From assembly GCA_030770425.1 (NCBI GenBank), contig JASJFT010000067.1, forward strand, positions 124,001 to 188,000: a stretch of DNA of 64,000 nucleotides, in the 5' to 3' direction. The notes beneath the pieces were generated by a model, which had not been told where the DNA came from, ran no database searches, and saw only the letters and a program-made list of their open reading frames with translations. Shown in pieces: positions 31,303 to 41,391 of this stretch. Numbering within the stretch: position 1 is the stretch's first letter; each line of letters starts with the position of its first letter. Origin of the DNA: Darksidea phi. Taxonomy: Eukaryota > Ascomycota > Dothideomycetes > Pleosporales > Lentitheciaceae. Made by a program: the position numbers and the translations under genes.

Positions 31303-33992
31303 TTACCGACCGATCATCCCTATCAAGCTCGTCAACGCCGGATTAACACTCTCCTTGCTTCCCAAACTTAGCATAGCTGCCTTCTGTGCAAATGGAACCA
31401 CATCGGGAACCTTTTGCCCTCGTACTAGCCCCGCGGCCAGCGCACCCACAAACGTATCCCCAATTCCATTCACACTGACCACTTCCTCATCTCTCAATAC
31501 CTTCTCCGGAGGAAACAATCTAACATACAAACCTCCAACCTGGTTGTCTCCATTCTTGCAGCGGGAAAGCACATATTGTGCCTCATCGGCTGAAGTCAGA
31601 ACGGGGTTATCGGCTTTTAGAAGCTGAGTGAGTAGTACACCCTGTGGACCAAGTTTAGTAAGGATGGTGGGGAAGAAGGGAAGCAGCTTTATGGTTTGTT
31701 GGGGGATCCCTGCATCAACTATGGCTGATGTTGTGGTGACAGCTAGTGGGATGCGGAGGCCGGAGGGCGGGATTCCGAGCGAGTCAATGGTGGCAAACCA
31801 GACGGGATGGTCGAAGAGACCTAAACTGTGGGCGTGATTATGGAGTGCGGTTAGTTCAAGCTCATTTGGCGTTATAATGTCGGCAATTGGGTGAGGAAAG
31901 AGGTGTGAGGTGTTTTGATCTGGCGTTGGCGGGAAGATGCGGAGTGCTTTAGCAGTCGATACCGGTTCGAAGATCGTGGTAGTTGAAGGAGAAGATCGGC
32001 CTATTGTAAGGTACTCGTGTAGTGTGTTAGAATCCCAGTTTGCGTCCAAGATGAGCAGTTTTGGGGGAGAAGTGGAGATCCTTTGGAGCATGCGGGTTAT
32101 AGTCGGGTAAGGTATCGTCTCAAGTATTTTCATATCGGCCATGGCGAGTGTGAGATCCTTGTTAATGTTGTTGATAGCAACGTACTGGGCGGTTCGAGAT
32201 GGTTGGGGCAGTACTTCGATGCCGTTGGTTGACATGCCTCCAGCTTCTAGCTGGCTTAGCGCCGCGCGTCCGCTCAGATCATCGCCGACCACGCCGTGGA
32301 GTTGTACTGAGGCACCAAGAAGATGAGTTGCTTTCGCGATGTTGTGAGATACGCCGCCAAGCGTCTGATTAATGATAGCTGGATTCGATGTGTGTGGTAC
32401 TGGGTCAGTCGGGGCTGCAGAGCTGGCAAATGGTGCGTAATCACCTATGTTCGCAGTACGAAGTCAGGAAAGCTCATATGGAGGGGTGTGGGTACCTCTC
32501 GTCTCAGATACACCGCACGTGAATTCGAATATGCGACGAAAGCGGGCGTGAGAGGTAGTTTGTACCGGGAAATTACGCACAGGAGAAATCTACTGCTAGA
32601 GCTCCTGCTACGACAATGTCGGGAATGGCCGAGATTCTGAATGGCGGTGGGGTTGCCGGAGGCGTTGAGGGTGAAAAAGACGTATGGATGAGGCGGTTTT
32701 GTGCTGTGGACGCAGGGTTGGACACAACTGGGTTGAAACTTGAACTACGTCTAATATTTACAATCAGCGCCAGGGTTTACTCGAGCAGCAAGGGGCTGTC
32801 TCACCCTTCGGCTTCTTCCTGCTTTGCTTCTAGTATAGCAAGTTCTCTGGCTACTATCGTGGCTCTTCGCACATTTGACTCTATCAGTGCTTTGTTCGCC
32901 GGGATGCTTCTGCCTTGGCTTAGCTCTTTAACCTTGGCAAGCACGAAAGGGGTATTATCTTTGCCAGTAATGCTTGAAGCATTGGCTTGCCGTAAAGCTT
33001 CTTCGATGATGGAGTCCATGGTGCCTTTAGGAATAGCAGCTTCTGCTGGGACAGGGTTTGCGAAGAGCATTCCGGAGGCGATCTTGAGTGAGTGCTGCGC
33101 ATCTACTTACTAGTAAGCGCGGAGTCCAGGGATACATAATAATGAGGGGGTTTAGGGGCGGACATAAAGCACTTACGAATCATTGCGGCAGCCTCGATCT
33201 CGTTCTCAACAGTCGTCGGACTCTTCACCCCGCTGTCTCTGGACCAGAAAGCTGGAAAGTCCACATTGCCCTTACGCCCGTCAGTGAACGTGCCAACATA
33301 AACGCCTTCAGTTTCGAGATATTCAAGTGTTCGAGGTATGTCAAGGAAGCTCTTGCAACCGCTAGAAACAACGGCGACTGGTGTCCTTCCCAGCTCAGTC
33401 AGATCAGCAGAGACGTCCATGCTCGACTCAGCGCCGCGGTGCACGCCACCAAGCCCACCGGTTCCGAATATCTTAATGCCAGCCAGTTCAGCAAGCAGCA
33501 TGGTGCTAGCGATTGTAGTGCCTCCATTGAACTGCTTGCCCGCTAATCGTAGGCCGCATACATAGGCCAAATCTCTCCTCGATAGCTTCAGGGTAGTTCC
33601 TTGACCGGCAGATGCAGTGAGTCTTATAAGCTCCTCTGGATCCAGTCCTACGCGAGCGACTCCATCAAGAATTCCGATGGTGGCAGGCACCCCGCCGTTG
33701 AGGCGTACGACGCTCTCGAGTAAGGATGCCAGCGCTACATTCTCGGGGTATGGGAAGCCTAAAGCTCATGTCAGCTTCCCACGGATCCAAAGTACATGAG
33801 TAAATAGTCACCATGCGTGTATATCGTCGTCTCAAGCGCGACAACAGGCTTCTTCGAATTCAGAGCCTCTCGCACCTCCTCCGAGACGCGGAAAAAGCCG
33901 TTGTTTGTGTAGTGCCTCCCTGCTATTATATGAGGGGTGAAACCCCTCTGCGGAAGGCGCGGCCTGGCAATCGCGCGTGAAAGAAGTCTCAT
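31303..33992 (-). CDS. Bifunctional pseudouridine-5'-phosphate glycosidase / PfkB-family kinase
   Basis: Five exons (33992-33812, 33758-33177, 33102-32805, 32750-32581, 32444-31303) with consistent phases encode 790 aa. Residues 1-40 are Arg-rich and look like a mitochondrial presequence. The PsuG (indigoidine synthase A-like) domain spans about 40-350: ALETTIYTHG, GGTTIASTM, GTGGLGGVHRGAE, VVSSGCKSFLDIPRTLEYLE, ASGMLFANPVP. A Ser/Pro linker is followed by a PfkB kinase domain (about 410-790) from PDIVVAGALAVDFSCD through LGGVSHNIAKA to the ATP/catalytic signature VNGIGDTFVGALAAGL. The kinase would phosphorylate pseudouridine and the glycosidase split the product into uracil and ribose 5-phosphate, so the fusion covers the whole breakdown route. 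Divergent from OST1 with 251 bp between starts. Confidence 0.92.
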
Positions 33993-34243
33993 GGCAGCTT
34001 GAGTCTATACAGGCTCAACGTTCATAAGGTGATCTCGAGCGCGGGATGAAACTCAAGCTCGAGTTGCGGGGCGGAGCTGTTCCTTGGCGTGTAGCGGAGC
34101 GGAATTCGCTACCGCCCGGCAGAATCAAGTGGACACGACGCATCAGCTTCGCGACCTCCACGAAACCCGCAAACCCGCCATCGCCTCCGTTCCTCTCCTC
34201 TCCAATCCCTCATATCACTTGGGTAACTTGGCTGCTACCCAGG

Positions 34244-35789
34244 ATGAGGTCAACTCCCTTCTTTGCGAGCTGCTTAGCAGCTCTCTCGAGCTTCGCTTCC
34301 GCCGAATTGAACCTTTCGCAACCACTGCTATCGAGACAGGTGCTTCCTAGCACGTTCAGGCCGCCACAAGTGTTCAAGAATGCCAATTTAGTCCGGACGA
34401 CGAATTTGGACAAGGTGTACCCCAGAGAGACAATCAACGTTGTCATCGAGAACATCGATGCGAAACCACAGTCGCAATACTACCTCCCATTCGAACCGAG
34501 CCTGCTAGCAAGAGTGGGCGGGCTGGAGGTGAGAGACAAGAAGGATGTTGAGAAGGGATCTTTCAAAGTAGAGATCGTCGGATTTGATGCAGAAAGGCAA
34601 GGCACAATGGTTGAATAAAAAGAGTCGCTGAGTGCTGACACGGTGATACAGCTCCACGGAATTCTTCCTCATCCATCTACCGACGCCCCTCGCTCCCAAG
34701 ACGCAGCAAACTCTTAGCATTTCCTACTCGGTGCTCTCCGCCCTCGCCCCCGTCCCTGCCCGGATCGGCCAGTCCGACAAGCAATACGTACAATACACCT
34801 TCAGCGCCTACACACCCTCAGCCTACCTTACCGAGAAGCAGAAGACGAAGATTAAGTTCCCCAATGGCGACGTGCCCGACTACACGACTCTTCCTGCAGA
34901 TCTCAACGCGGAAAAGAAGACTGACCCGCAAAGGCAAGGCTCGACCTTCACCTACGGACCGTACAATGATGTCCCGGCCGGTGCGGAGGAGTTCGTTAGT
35001 GTTCGCTATGAGTTCACAAAGCCACTCACGCACGCTACACTGCTGGAGCGTGACCTCGAGGTTTCGCATTGGGGAGGAAATATAGCTTCGGAGGAGCGGT
35101 ACTGGCTCACCAACCAAGGCGCGCAACTTAAAAACCACTTTTCGCGCGTCGAATGGCAGAAACAATCGTATATGAATCCCTTCTCCTCCGCGTTGAAGGC
35201 CCTTAACCTCCCATTACATCCCGGCGCCATGGATGCCTACTTCACCGACGACATTGGCAACGTCTCAACCTCTCGCTTTCGGCCCGGCAAGAAGGAGGCG
35301 CTTCTTGAGTTGAAGCCGCGCTACCCCATCTTTGGCGGCTGGAAGTACAGTTTCCGTGTGGGCTGGAACGCCGATCTTAGCACGTACCTCCGCAAGCTGG
35401 CGACTGGCGACTCTTATGCGCTGAAGGTGCCGTTCCTCGAAGGTCCCCGTGCCAGCGAGGGCATTGCGTATGCACGGGTACACCTCCGCGTCATTCTTCC
35501 GGAGGGCGCTACGAACGTGAGGTACTCCACCACGGTCCCATTGGTAGATAGCACGACCAGCGTCCACAAAACTTTCATGGATACCCTTGGCCGACCGACA
35601 TTGGAACTTCACGCCATAAACCTTGTCGATGAGTTCAGGGAAAGAGATTTGATCGTGACATACGACTATTCATGGACTGCAGGATGCAGGAAGCCGATCG
35701 TTTTATCAATGGGCTTATTTGCAGTCTTTACAGTCGCATGGATACTTGGTAGCATCGACACTAGCATTGGAAAGCAGAAGAAGGTCTAA
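34244..35789 (+). CDS. OST1: Oligosaccharyltransferase alpha subunit (ribophorin I)
   Basis: Exons 34244-34596 and 34652-35789 encode 496 aa. The ATG at 34244 is preferred because it opens a signal peptide (MRSTPFFASCLAALSSFASA); the frame is open further upstream without one. The intron is of the rare GC-AG type (AG|GCAAGG at 34597, TACAG at 34651); only this junction joins FKVEIVGFDAE to SSTEFFLIHLPTPLAPK in frame. The ribophorin I lumenal domain fills the middle, with VSHWGGNIASEERYWLTN and PRYPIFGGWKYSF, and one C-terminal TM helix (IVLSMGLFAVFTVAWILGS) precedes a short Lys-rich cytosolic tail. The subunit is part of the ER complex that transfers the lipid-linked glycan to Asn. Confidence 0.93.
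34597..34651 (+). other. GC-AG intron in OST1
   Basis: 55-nt intron with donor AG|GCAAGG and acceptor ATACAG. The only nearby GT donor (34609) is out of phase and would destroy the downstream frame. Confidence 0.7.
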
Positions 35790-36356
35790 GTCTGATTTCA
35801 CGGGGGTACAGGTTAGTGACTGTCTGGCAAGCTGCAGAACAGAGTGCAGCAAGCCGCTGTGCAAGGAAATGGCTGGACATCGAATGAGTGATACCTAGGC
35901 AAAGCGTGAAGTGAAGGAAGAGGAAAAATACTTTGTACGAGTATGGCAGAATTTGAGTCACAGCTTTTCCTTTAAAATAGGGCAATTGCACTTTTTGTCC
36001 GCTACTATTGGGCCCATCCTACTTCGCATTCTACTGTTCCCTTTGATGTTATAACCATTCAATACATCGCATATAGATTCTAGATTCTGTCTACGTTCAG
36101 TTACAGGTAAGTAACCCATGTAGCTGCAGATGAGGTGAGCAGCCACACAAGCCCCTCTTTTTTTTAGTCTGACTGGACCCCGCGAAGACTCATTCAGCCC
36201 GCCGACTCACCGACATTCATCTTCACAAGCTGGGCTTCCACTCTTGTAAAAGCTCATATGGGGCTTCTGAGGTGTACCTAGCTTTATCACTAAAAACTTG
36301 AACCCAGACACACCAATTTACTCTGGGCTCCTGTCGAACGGCGCTTTTACCCCACC
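35790..36356. other. Intergenic, no supported gene
   Basis: Between OST1 and the tyrosyl-tRNA synthetase gene, both on +. Holds a T8 run near 36158 and no coding evidence. Confidence 0.6.
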
Positions 36357-37873
36357 ATGGCATCGTCCACGGCCATTCAAGACGAAATCGCGGTGCTCGA
36401 GAAGAACATTGCGGAGCTACAAACACAGCTGAAAGATGCAAAAGCAAGACTGCAGAAGCAACAATGGGACGAACTCGACCGGACCTCCGATTCAAAGCTG
36501 TCAGAAGAGGAGCGAATGAGCTTAATCAAAGTGAACTTGAAAGAGGTGCTGAACCCGGAAATTATGGACGCGGTACTGGCGAAGGGGCAGAACCTGAAGA
36601 TCTACTGGGGTACGGCTACAACGGGGAGACCGCACTGTGGATACGTATGTTCTTTCCTGCTGAAAGCCGCAAAGGCTGTGTGCTAACGAGGTCTATAGTT
36701 CGTCCCCATCCTTAAGATTGCGCAGTTCCTCCGCGCCGGCTGCCACATCAAGATCCTCCTCGCCGACATCCACGGCTTCCTCGACAACCTCAAAGCACCC
36801 ATCGAACTCGTCAAGTTCCGCGCACAGTACTATCGATTCGTCATAACCGCCCTCCTCAAAGCCGTCAATGTACCCATCAACAAACTGGAGTTTGTTCTGG
36901 GTTCGGATTTCGAGCTGAAGCCTGATTATATGATGGATGTGTTGCGATTAGCGAGTATAACGAGTGAGCATGATGCGAAGAAGGCGGGTGCCGAGGTAGT
37001 GAAGCAGACAGAGAATGCGCCGCTGAGTGGACTGCTTTACCCGCTTATGCAGGCTTTGGGTATGGAATCTGATGCGATGGGAATAAATTGAGGGTGCTAA
37101 CCTGGATACAGATGAGCAGTACCTCGACGTAGACGTCCAATTCGGCGGAGTAGACCAGCGGAAGATCTTTGCTCTCGCCAAAGACGTCCTCCCCAAGATT
37201 GGATACAAAGAGCGGGCACATCTGATGAACCCTATGGTACCAGGTCTCCAAGGCGGTAAGATGAGCGCCAGCGACCCCGACTCAAAGATCGACGTTCTAG
37301 ACACAGCGGATGCGGTCCGGAAGAAGTTGAAGAAGGCTTTCGCGCCGCCCAAGCAGGTCGAAGAGAATGGTGTACTTAGTTTCGTCGAGTATGTGCTATT
37401 ACCAGCTGGCGAACTGAAATACGGCGCACCCAAATTCGTTGTCGAGCGGAGAGACGCAGAACCCCTAGTCTACACCGACATCAAGCAGATGCACGACGAC
37501 TACCTAAACGATGTCGTAAGTATAAATACCTCCTGTAAGGCCCCCTCCAATTGACAACCCACCCCAGCTTAGTCCCCAAATCCTCAAACCCGCCGTGACA
37601 GAAGCCCTCATCCAGCTCCTCGCCCCCGTCCAAGCTGAGTTCCAAGGCAACGATACATGGAAAGATATCGAGCAAAAAGCCTATCCGCCACCTCCTGCAC
37701 CGCCGAAAAAGGAAAAGAAGAAGAAGGACAAGGGAACGGGATACCCTGGTGGACTGAAGAAAGTGGAGGCGAAACCGGATGGGCACGTGGAAGGGCAGGA
37801 TAAGGCGAAGGTGGATGTTGGTGATGAAGGGGGAGAGAAGGCGATGGAGAAGCTAGGGTTGGAGGAGAAGTAG
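36357..37873 (+). CDS. TYS1: Tyrosyl-tRNA synthetase, cytoplasmic type
   Basis: Exons 36357-36644, 36699-37059, 37112-37515 and 37568-37873 encode 452 aa. An N-terminal coiled helix ([20 protein letters not shown]) precedes the class I Rossmann core: [15 protein letters not shown] with the HIGH-like element, [25 protein letters not shown], then [14 protein letters not shown] and the KMSKS-type loop [11 protein letters not shown]. The C-terminal tail is Lys/Pro-rich ([16 protein letters not shown]) and disordered, an RNA-binding extension common in eukaryotic synthetases. The enzyme charges tRNA-Tyr in the cytosol. The start lies in an excellent context (CCACCATGG). No mitochondrial presequence is visible. 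Confidence 0.93.
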
Positions 37874-38366
37874 ACGATAGGCACATGTTTTGGCGATTTT
37901 AGTATAGATTCGGCGTTGTCCGCTAAGCGTATAGATCGAATTGCCGGAATTGCATACGGGGTATACCAAAGTATAGCCATGAGCTCCATAGACGCTGAAT
38001 GAACGAATGAGCGGGAACGCATACCATATCATAAGGCATAGACTCGAGACTAACAACAAAGACGTACGTTGACCTTGGATCGGAAGCATGGCGAGGAGAT
38101 GAAGAGCATTTAACGGGTGTCATTGAGCTTCTACCTTCTCAAAGAGTTTCTCTGAAAATTCTCAAGTTTTATGTCGATAAAACAGATGCCCACTTACTTT
38201 CCCGACGCCTATATTATCATGGATTCGCCCTGTTATATATCCAGCCACATTTCCATGGGTGCACATAGTGCATAGGACATCTACCTAGGCGCGCTAGCCG
38301 ACCCAGGATTGTACGCCGTATTAACCAAAAACATAACATATCATTTGCCTTTGCCATGGCACTGCT
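37874..38366. other. 3' flanks of convergent genes
   Basis: Between the tyrosyl-tRNA synthetase and the nuclear-protein gene. No gene seen. Confidence 0.6.
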
Positions 38367-39863
38367 CTACCAGGTAGTTGGTACCTTGGGGTAGTCGTTC
38401 TTGCTCATTTTTAGGTCATCGAAAACTGAGTCGTCGCCTGTTCATGAGTTAACAAATATTTGCCTGTGTGAGATTGAAGAACTTGCCTTGTAGATGCTGG
38501 ACGCGCAGTTCGTCTTCGTGCCTAGAAGTGGATAAATCTCAGTGATTATTCTCAAAATCAGATTTGCGCCACCTTGTATGCCAAGTTACCATGTGCAGCT
38601 CTTTGGAAGGGGCTGCTACCGGCAATGGATCGTAACGTGAAGGTAAGCAAGCTCTAGTATGTGTACTCACTCAAGTTCTTCCAGTTCCTCTTTCGGCGCG
38701 TCCTTGCCATGCTTCTTGTCTTTCGTTGTAGGCTCTACAGCATGATCTATGTTCTCGCCGATGAGAAGGAACTGGGCATTCGGGTAGTCTAGATACTTTG
38801 GTTTTACCTCCGACCAGGCAAGACCGCGAAACTCCTCGATGATTCTGGGAGCTCATTAGAATGGAAACAATTTCTCGGAGCAATGTACTCACTCTTTAGG
38901 GAAGTCTGGCCCTTGCGGAAGGTTCGTGTTCGCTGGGGCTGACCGCTCAGGATTTTTGACACTGAAAATGAAGCTACCCTGAGATTGCAGACCAAGGTCC
39001 TCCTGCACTTCACCTAGATCCGAAGGAATGGTAATGGCGTAAACTAGGTGGGTGGACCGGCCCTCGGGACGTGTGATGGCGTAGACGCCCTCTGCAACGG
39101 TTGTAACTGGCTCAATATGACGCGTACCAGCCGTCTTGGTCTCGTAGCTGCTGCCTTTGAAAAAGTTCTCCTTGAGGTCTTGGATCGTGGTCGGCGCCTT
39201 CTCTACGAAAGTCATAACACGGTCTCTATGAGATTTCGGAAAGACCTTCTTCGGTAGAGCGAACAAGCGGTTGTTCTCGGAATCCGGAAGCGCTCCCTCG
39301 CCTAACTTTGCGTTTACAGGTAGAGGTCGGAGGACGAAGTAGGTACGTTGGAGATCGCCAACACTTTCGGCGTCTTCGATGCCAACGCGATTGCGAGCGA
39401 AGAAGTAAATGACGCCCTTTTCCAGGATGCTTGAGGGGAGCTTCTTCTCCCGCTGCGAGGACTCCTGAATAGCGCCCTCGCCGTTCGCGTTATCATTCGC
39501 GGATTTCTCTTTACTTGTTGTAGATGACTCTGCCTCGGTATCGCCGTTTGCTTCGGCCTTGTTGGGCGCGTCGGGATTTCCGGTCTTCTGGGAGTCATCT
39601 TCGCCCTCTGTAGAAGCTCCTTTGTCTGCGTCAATCTGCTTTCCTTCTCCGCCTTTCCCGGATGGTGCCTCCTTCATCTCGGTGTCTTCGGAAGCATCTT
39701 TGGCCTTGTCGTCGCCAATCGACTGCTCAAGAGTGGTTTGCTTCTTCGCTGCCTTACGTTCGCGTTTTGGTGAGGTAGTCTCGGCTTTTCTCTTAGTTCC
39801 AGCTGCACCCTCGTCCTTCTTAGGACTGGAGTTGTTGCGCGTTGACGAGCGAGTACCGGCCAT
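38367..39863 (-). CDS. Conserved fungal nuclear protein with charged N-terminus
   Basis: Four exons (39863-38893, 38844-38671, 38521-38487, 38437-38367) encode 416 aa. Residues 1-150 are Lys/Glu/Ser-rich with basic nuclear-localisation-like clusters (KRERKAAKKQ); a folded domain follows, including SSILEKGVIYFFARNRVG, YFVLRPLPV, FALPKKVFPKSHRDRVMTF and GSSYETKTAGTRHIEP, then FRGLAWSEVKPKYLDYPNAQ. Introns 1 and 2 are GT-AG, but intron 3 has donor AG|GCAAGT (38486), so it is GC-AG and yields the tail DDLKMSKNDYPKVPTTW. Homologs are sometimes labelled BTB-domain transcription factor in databases; I see no clear BTB fold. Function is unknown. Confidence 0.75.
38438..38486 (-). other. GC-AG intron in the nuclear-protein gene
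   Basis: 49-nt intron, donor CAAG|GCAAGT and acceptor GAACAG, with a TTAACTCAT branch-like region. Reading through instead would add 14 codons and stop. Confidence 0.65.
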
Positions 39864-40229
39864 TGTGACAGCAGAGTGAAGCTTTACTATATGTTGTGTA
39901 TTCTGGGGTGATCTTTGTACGGTAAAATGTATATATAGGGTGCGCGATTAATTGATGTGATGGCTATCGGGAATGAGCATCTGGTCTTGTAGTTTGCTAG
40001 AGCATGTCACGTTGTAGTGACGTCACGGCCGTCATCGAGCAAACCGATGCGGAAGTCGCGCTTTATGACAGGTCAACACGTGACATGAGTATGTTGAACG
40101 CCCCTAGGTAGTACTTAAATTACACATTCTGATGGGTTATGACAGTGCGTTGCGCAGAACTATACATATATGGGTAAAGATGCCTGCCAGCAAGGCCAAT
40201 CGCAATTTTGTTAGGTCTCGATAGCAACT
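39864..40229. other. Promoter of the nuclear-protein gene and 3' flank of HEM4
   Basis: Contains a TATATATA box at about 39930-39937 (some 68 bp upstream of the start codon), a perfect CRE (40018-40025) and a CACGTG (40077-40082). No coding evidence. Confidence 0.55.
40018..40025. promoter_or_regulatory. CRE palindrome TGACGTCA
   Basis: Perfect ATF/CREB-type site 155 bp upstream of the nuclear-protein gene start codon, sitting in a broader palindrome (GTGACGTCAC). Fungal bZIP factors bind this sequence; function here is inference. Confidence 0.45.
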
Positions 40230-41156
40230 TCACCCAAGACGAAGGTTGAAAGACCGGATGCCTTCAGCGATGCCTTCGGGACTAGGCTTTTCTGCACAAA
40301 CATCGGGGGCGAAACCGAAGTCCTTGGCGAGATAGTCGCGGGTAGTTGGTCCAATGGTCGCAATCGAAACGTCCCTTGATGTTCGTGGCAAGGCTTTACC
40401 AGTTTGCGAATCTAGGAGACCCAAGCTATCCAGCATGGCTCGACAACCTTGCGGAGAGAACACGACCACCCATTGGCGGCGGTTTCCGGCCTCTGCGTGC
40501 GTCTGCCAAAGGGAGGAGAAGTTTGCCTGAAACGAGTGCATTTCTCCAGTTTCGTAGATTACCAACTCGTACACTTCCGACCTTGTCTCCAGCGGGAGGT
40601 CCTTGGATTGGAGGGTATTGGGAATGATGTCCCGTCTCGTTTCGCCTACAAGGAACAAGATGCTAGGCTTTCCTGCGCCTGGGTGCAGACTATTGTAGTG
40701 CTCCAAAATGAACGAAGAAAGAGCGCTCCCGTTGCCCGTCTCTTCGCCGAGAATCTGGTTTGGGAGATTCAGCGCCCTGAGTCCACGCGCAGTAGCCGGT
40801 CCGACCACATAGAGCGGCACGCTTTCGGGCAAACACGATTCTAGGGAACAAACACCGTCTTCTCTGATCGCCTCGATGGTATGGGCAAATGCTTCCACTG
40901 CGCGCTGGGACGTGAAGATGAGGGCGCCATACTTGGGCCGTGCTCCTACGCCAGTGCTTGTGAAGTCGCCGTTCACAATATGCTGCCGCACCTGGTCCAG
41001 GGCATCCTGCTTGAACCTATGCTCCAGCACGGGAACGAAAATGGGCGCGTACCGGCCGTTTTCGAATGCAGCAAAGTGTTCCTCGTATGTGTCAACCGGA
41101 ATAGACTTGGTCTTTAGCAGGAAAATAGGAATCTTCCCGTCGACGACTCCGGTCAT
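40230..41156 (-). CDS. HEM4: Uroporphyrinogen-III synthase
   Basis: A single 308-aa exon with the two-domain HEM4 layout: IPIFLLKTKSIPVDTYEEHF at the start, domain-joining YGALIFTSQRAVEAF, PLYVVGPATARGLRAL, then ILFLVGETRRDIIPNTL, YELVIYETGEM, WVVVFSPQGCRAML and the C-terminal IATIGPTTRDYL with SPEGIAEGI. HEM4 sequences are poorly conserved overall, but the FTSQRAVEA, VGPATA and IGPTT elements are diagnostic. The enzyme inverts ring D and cyclises hydroxymethylbilane in cytosolic heme and siroheme synthesis. It shares a 235-bp divergent promoter with BFR1. Confidence 0.92.
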   Translation of the reverse strand: MTGVVDGKIPIFLLKTKSIPVDTYEEHFAAFENGRYAPIFVPVLEHRFKQDALDQVRQHIVNGDFTSTGVGARPKYGALIFTSQRAVEAFAHTIEAIREDGVCSLESCLPESVPLYVVGPATARGLRALNLPNQILGEETGNGSALSSFILEHYNSLHPGAGKPSILFLVGETRRDIIPNTLQSKDLPLETRSEVYELVIYETGEMHSFQANFSSLWQTHAEAGNRRQWVVVFSPQGCRAMLDSLGLLDSQTGKALPRTSRDVSIATIGPTTRDYLAKDFGFAPDVCAEKPSPEGIAEGIRSFNLRLG

Positions 41157-41391
41157 GGTGGATGAAGGGTGAAGGCTCGCAGTCGATAAGCGAAGAACCG
41201 TGGCCGAGGCATGCCAAGATGTCGGGTAAAGTTGCGTTCACAGGGCCGAATTTGGTGGTACCGAAACGTCGCCCGCTGGGAAATTCAGTTTTTGAATTCC
41301 GGGGCCTACTTAACCCACCGCTCCGCCTGACAACTGGCCAATTCGCTCTACGAACATTCAACTCGCTCAACAGTTGCGTAAATTGAGCACA

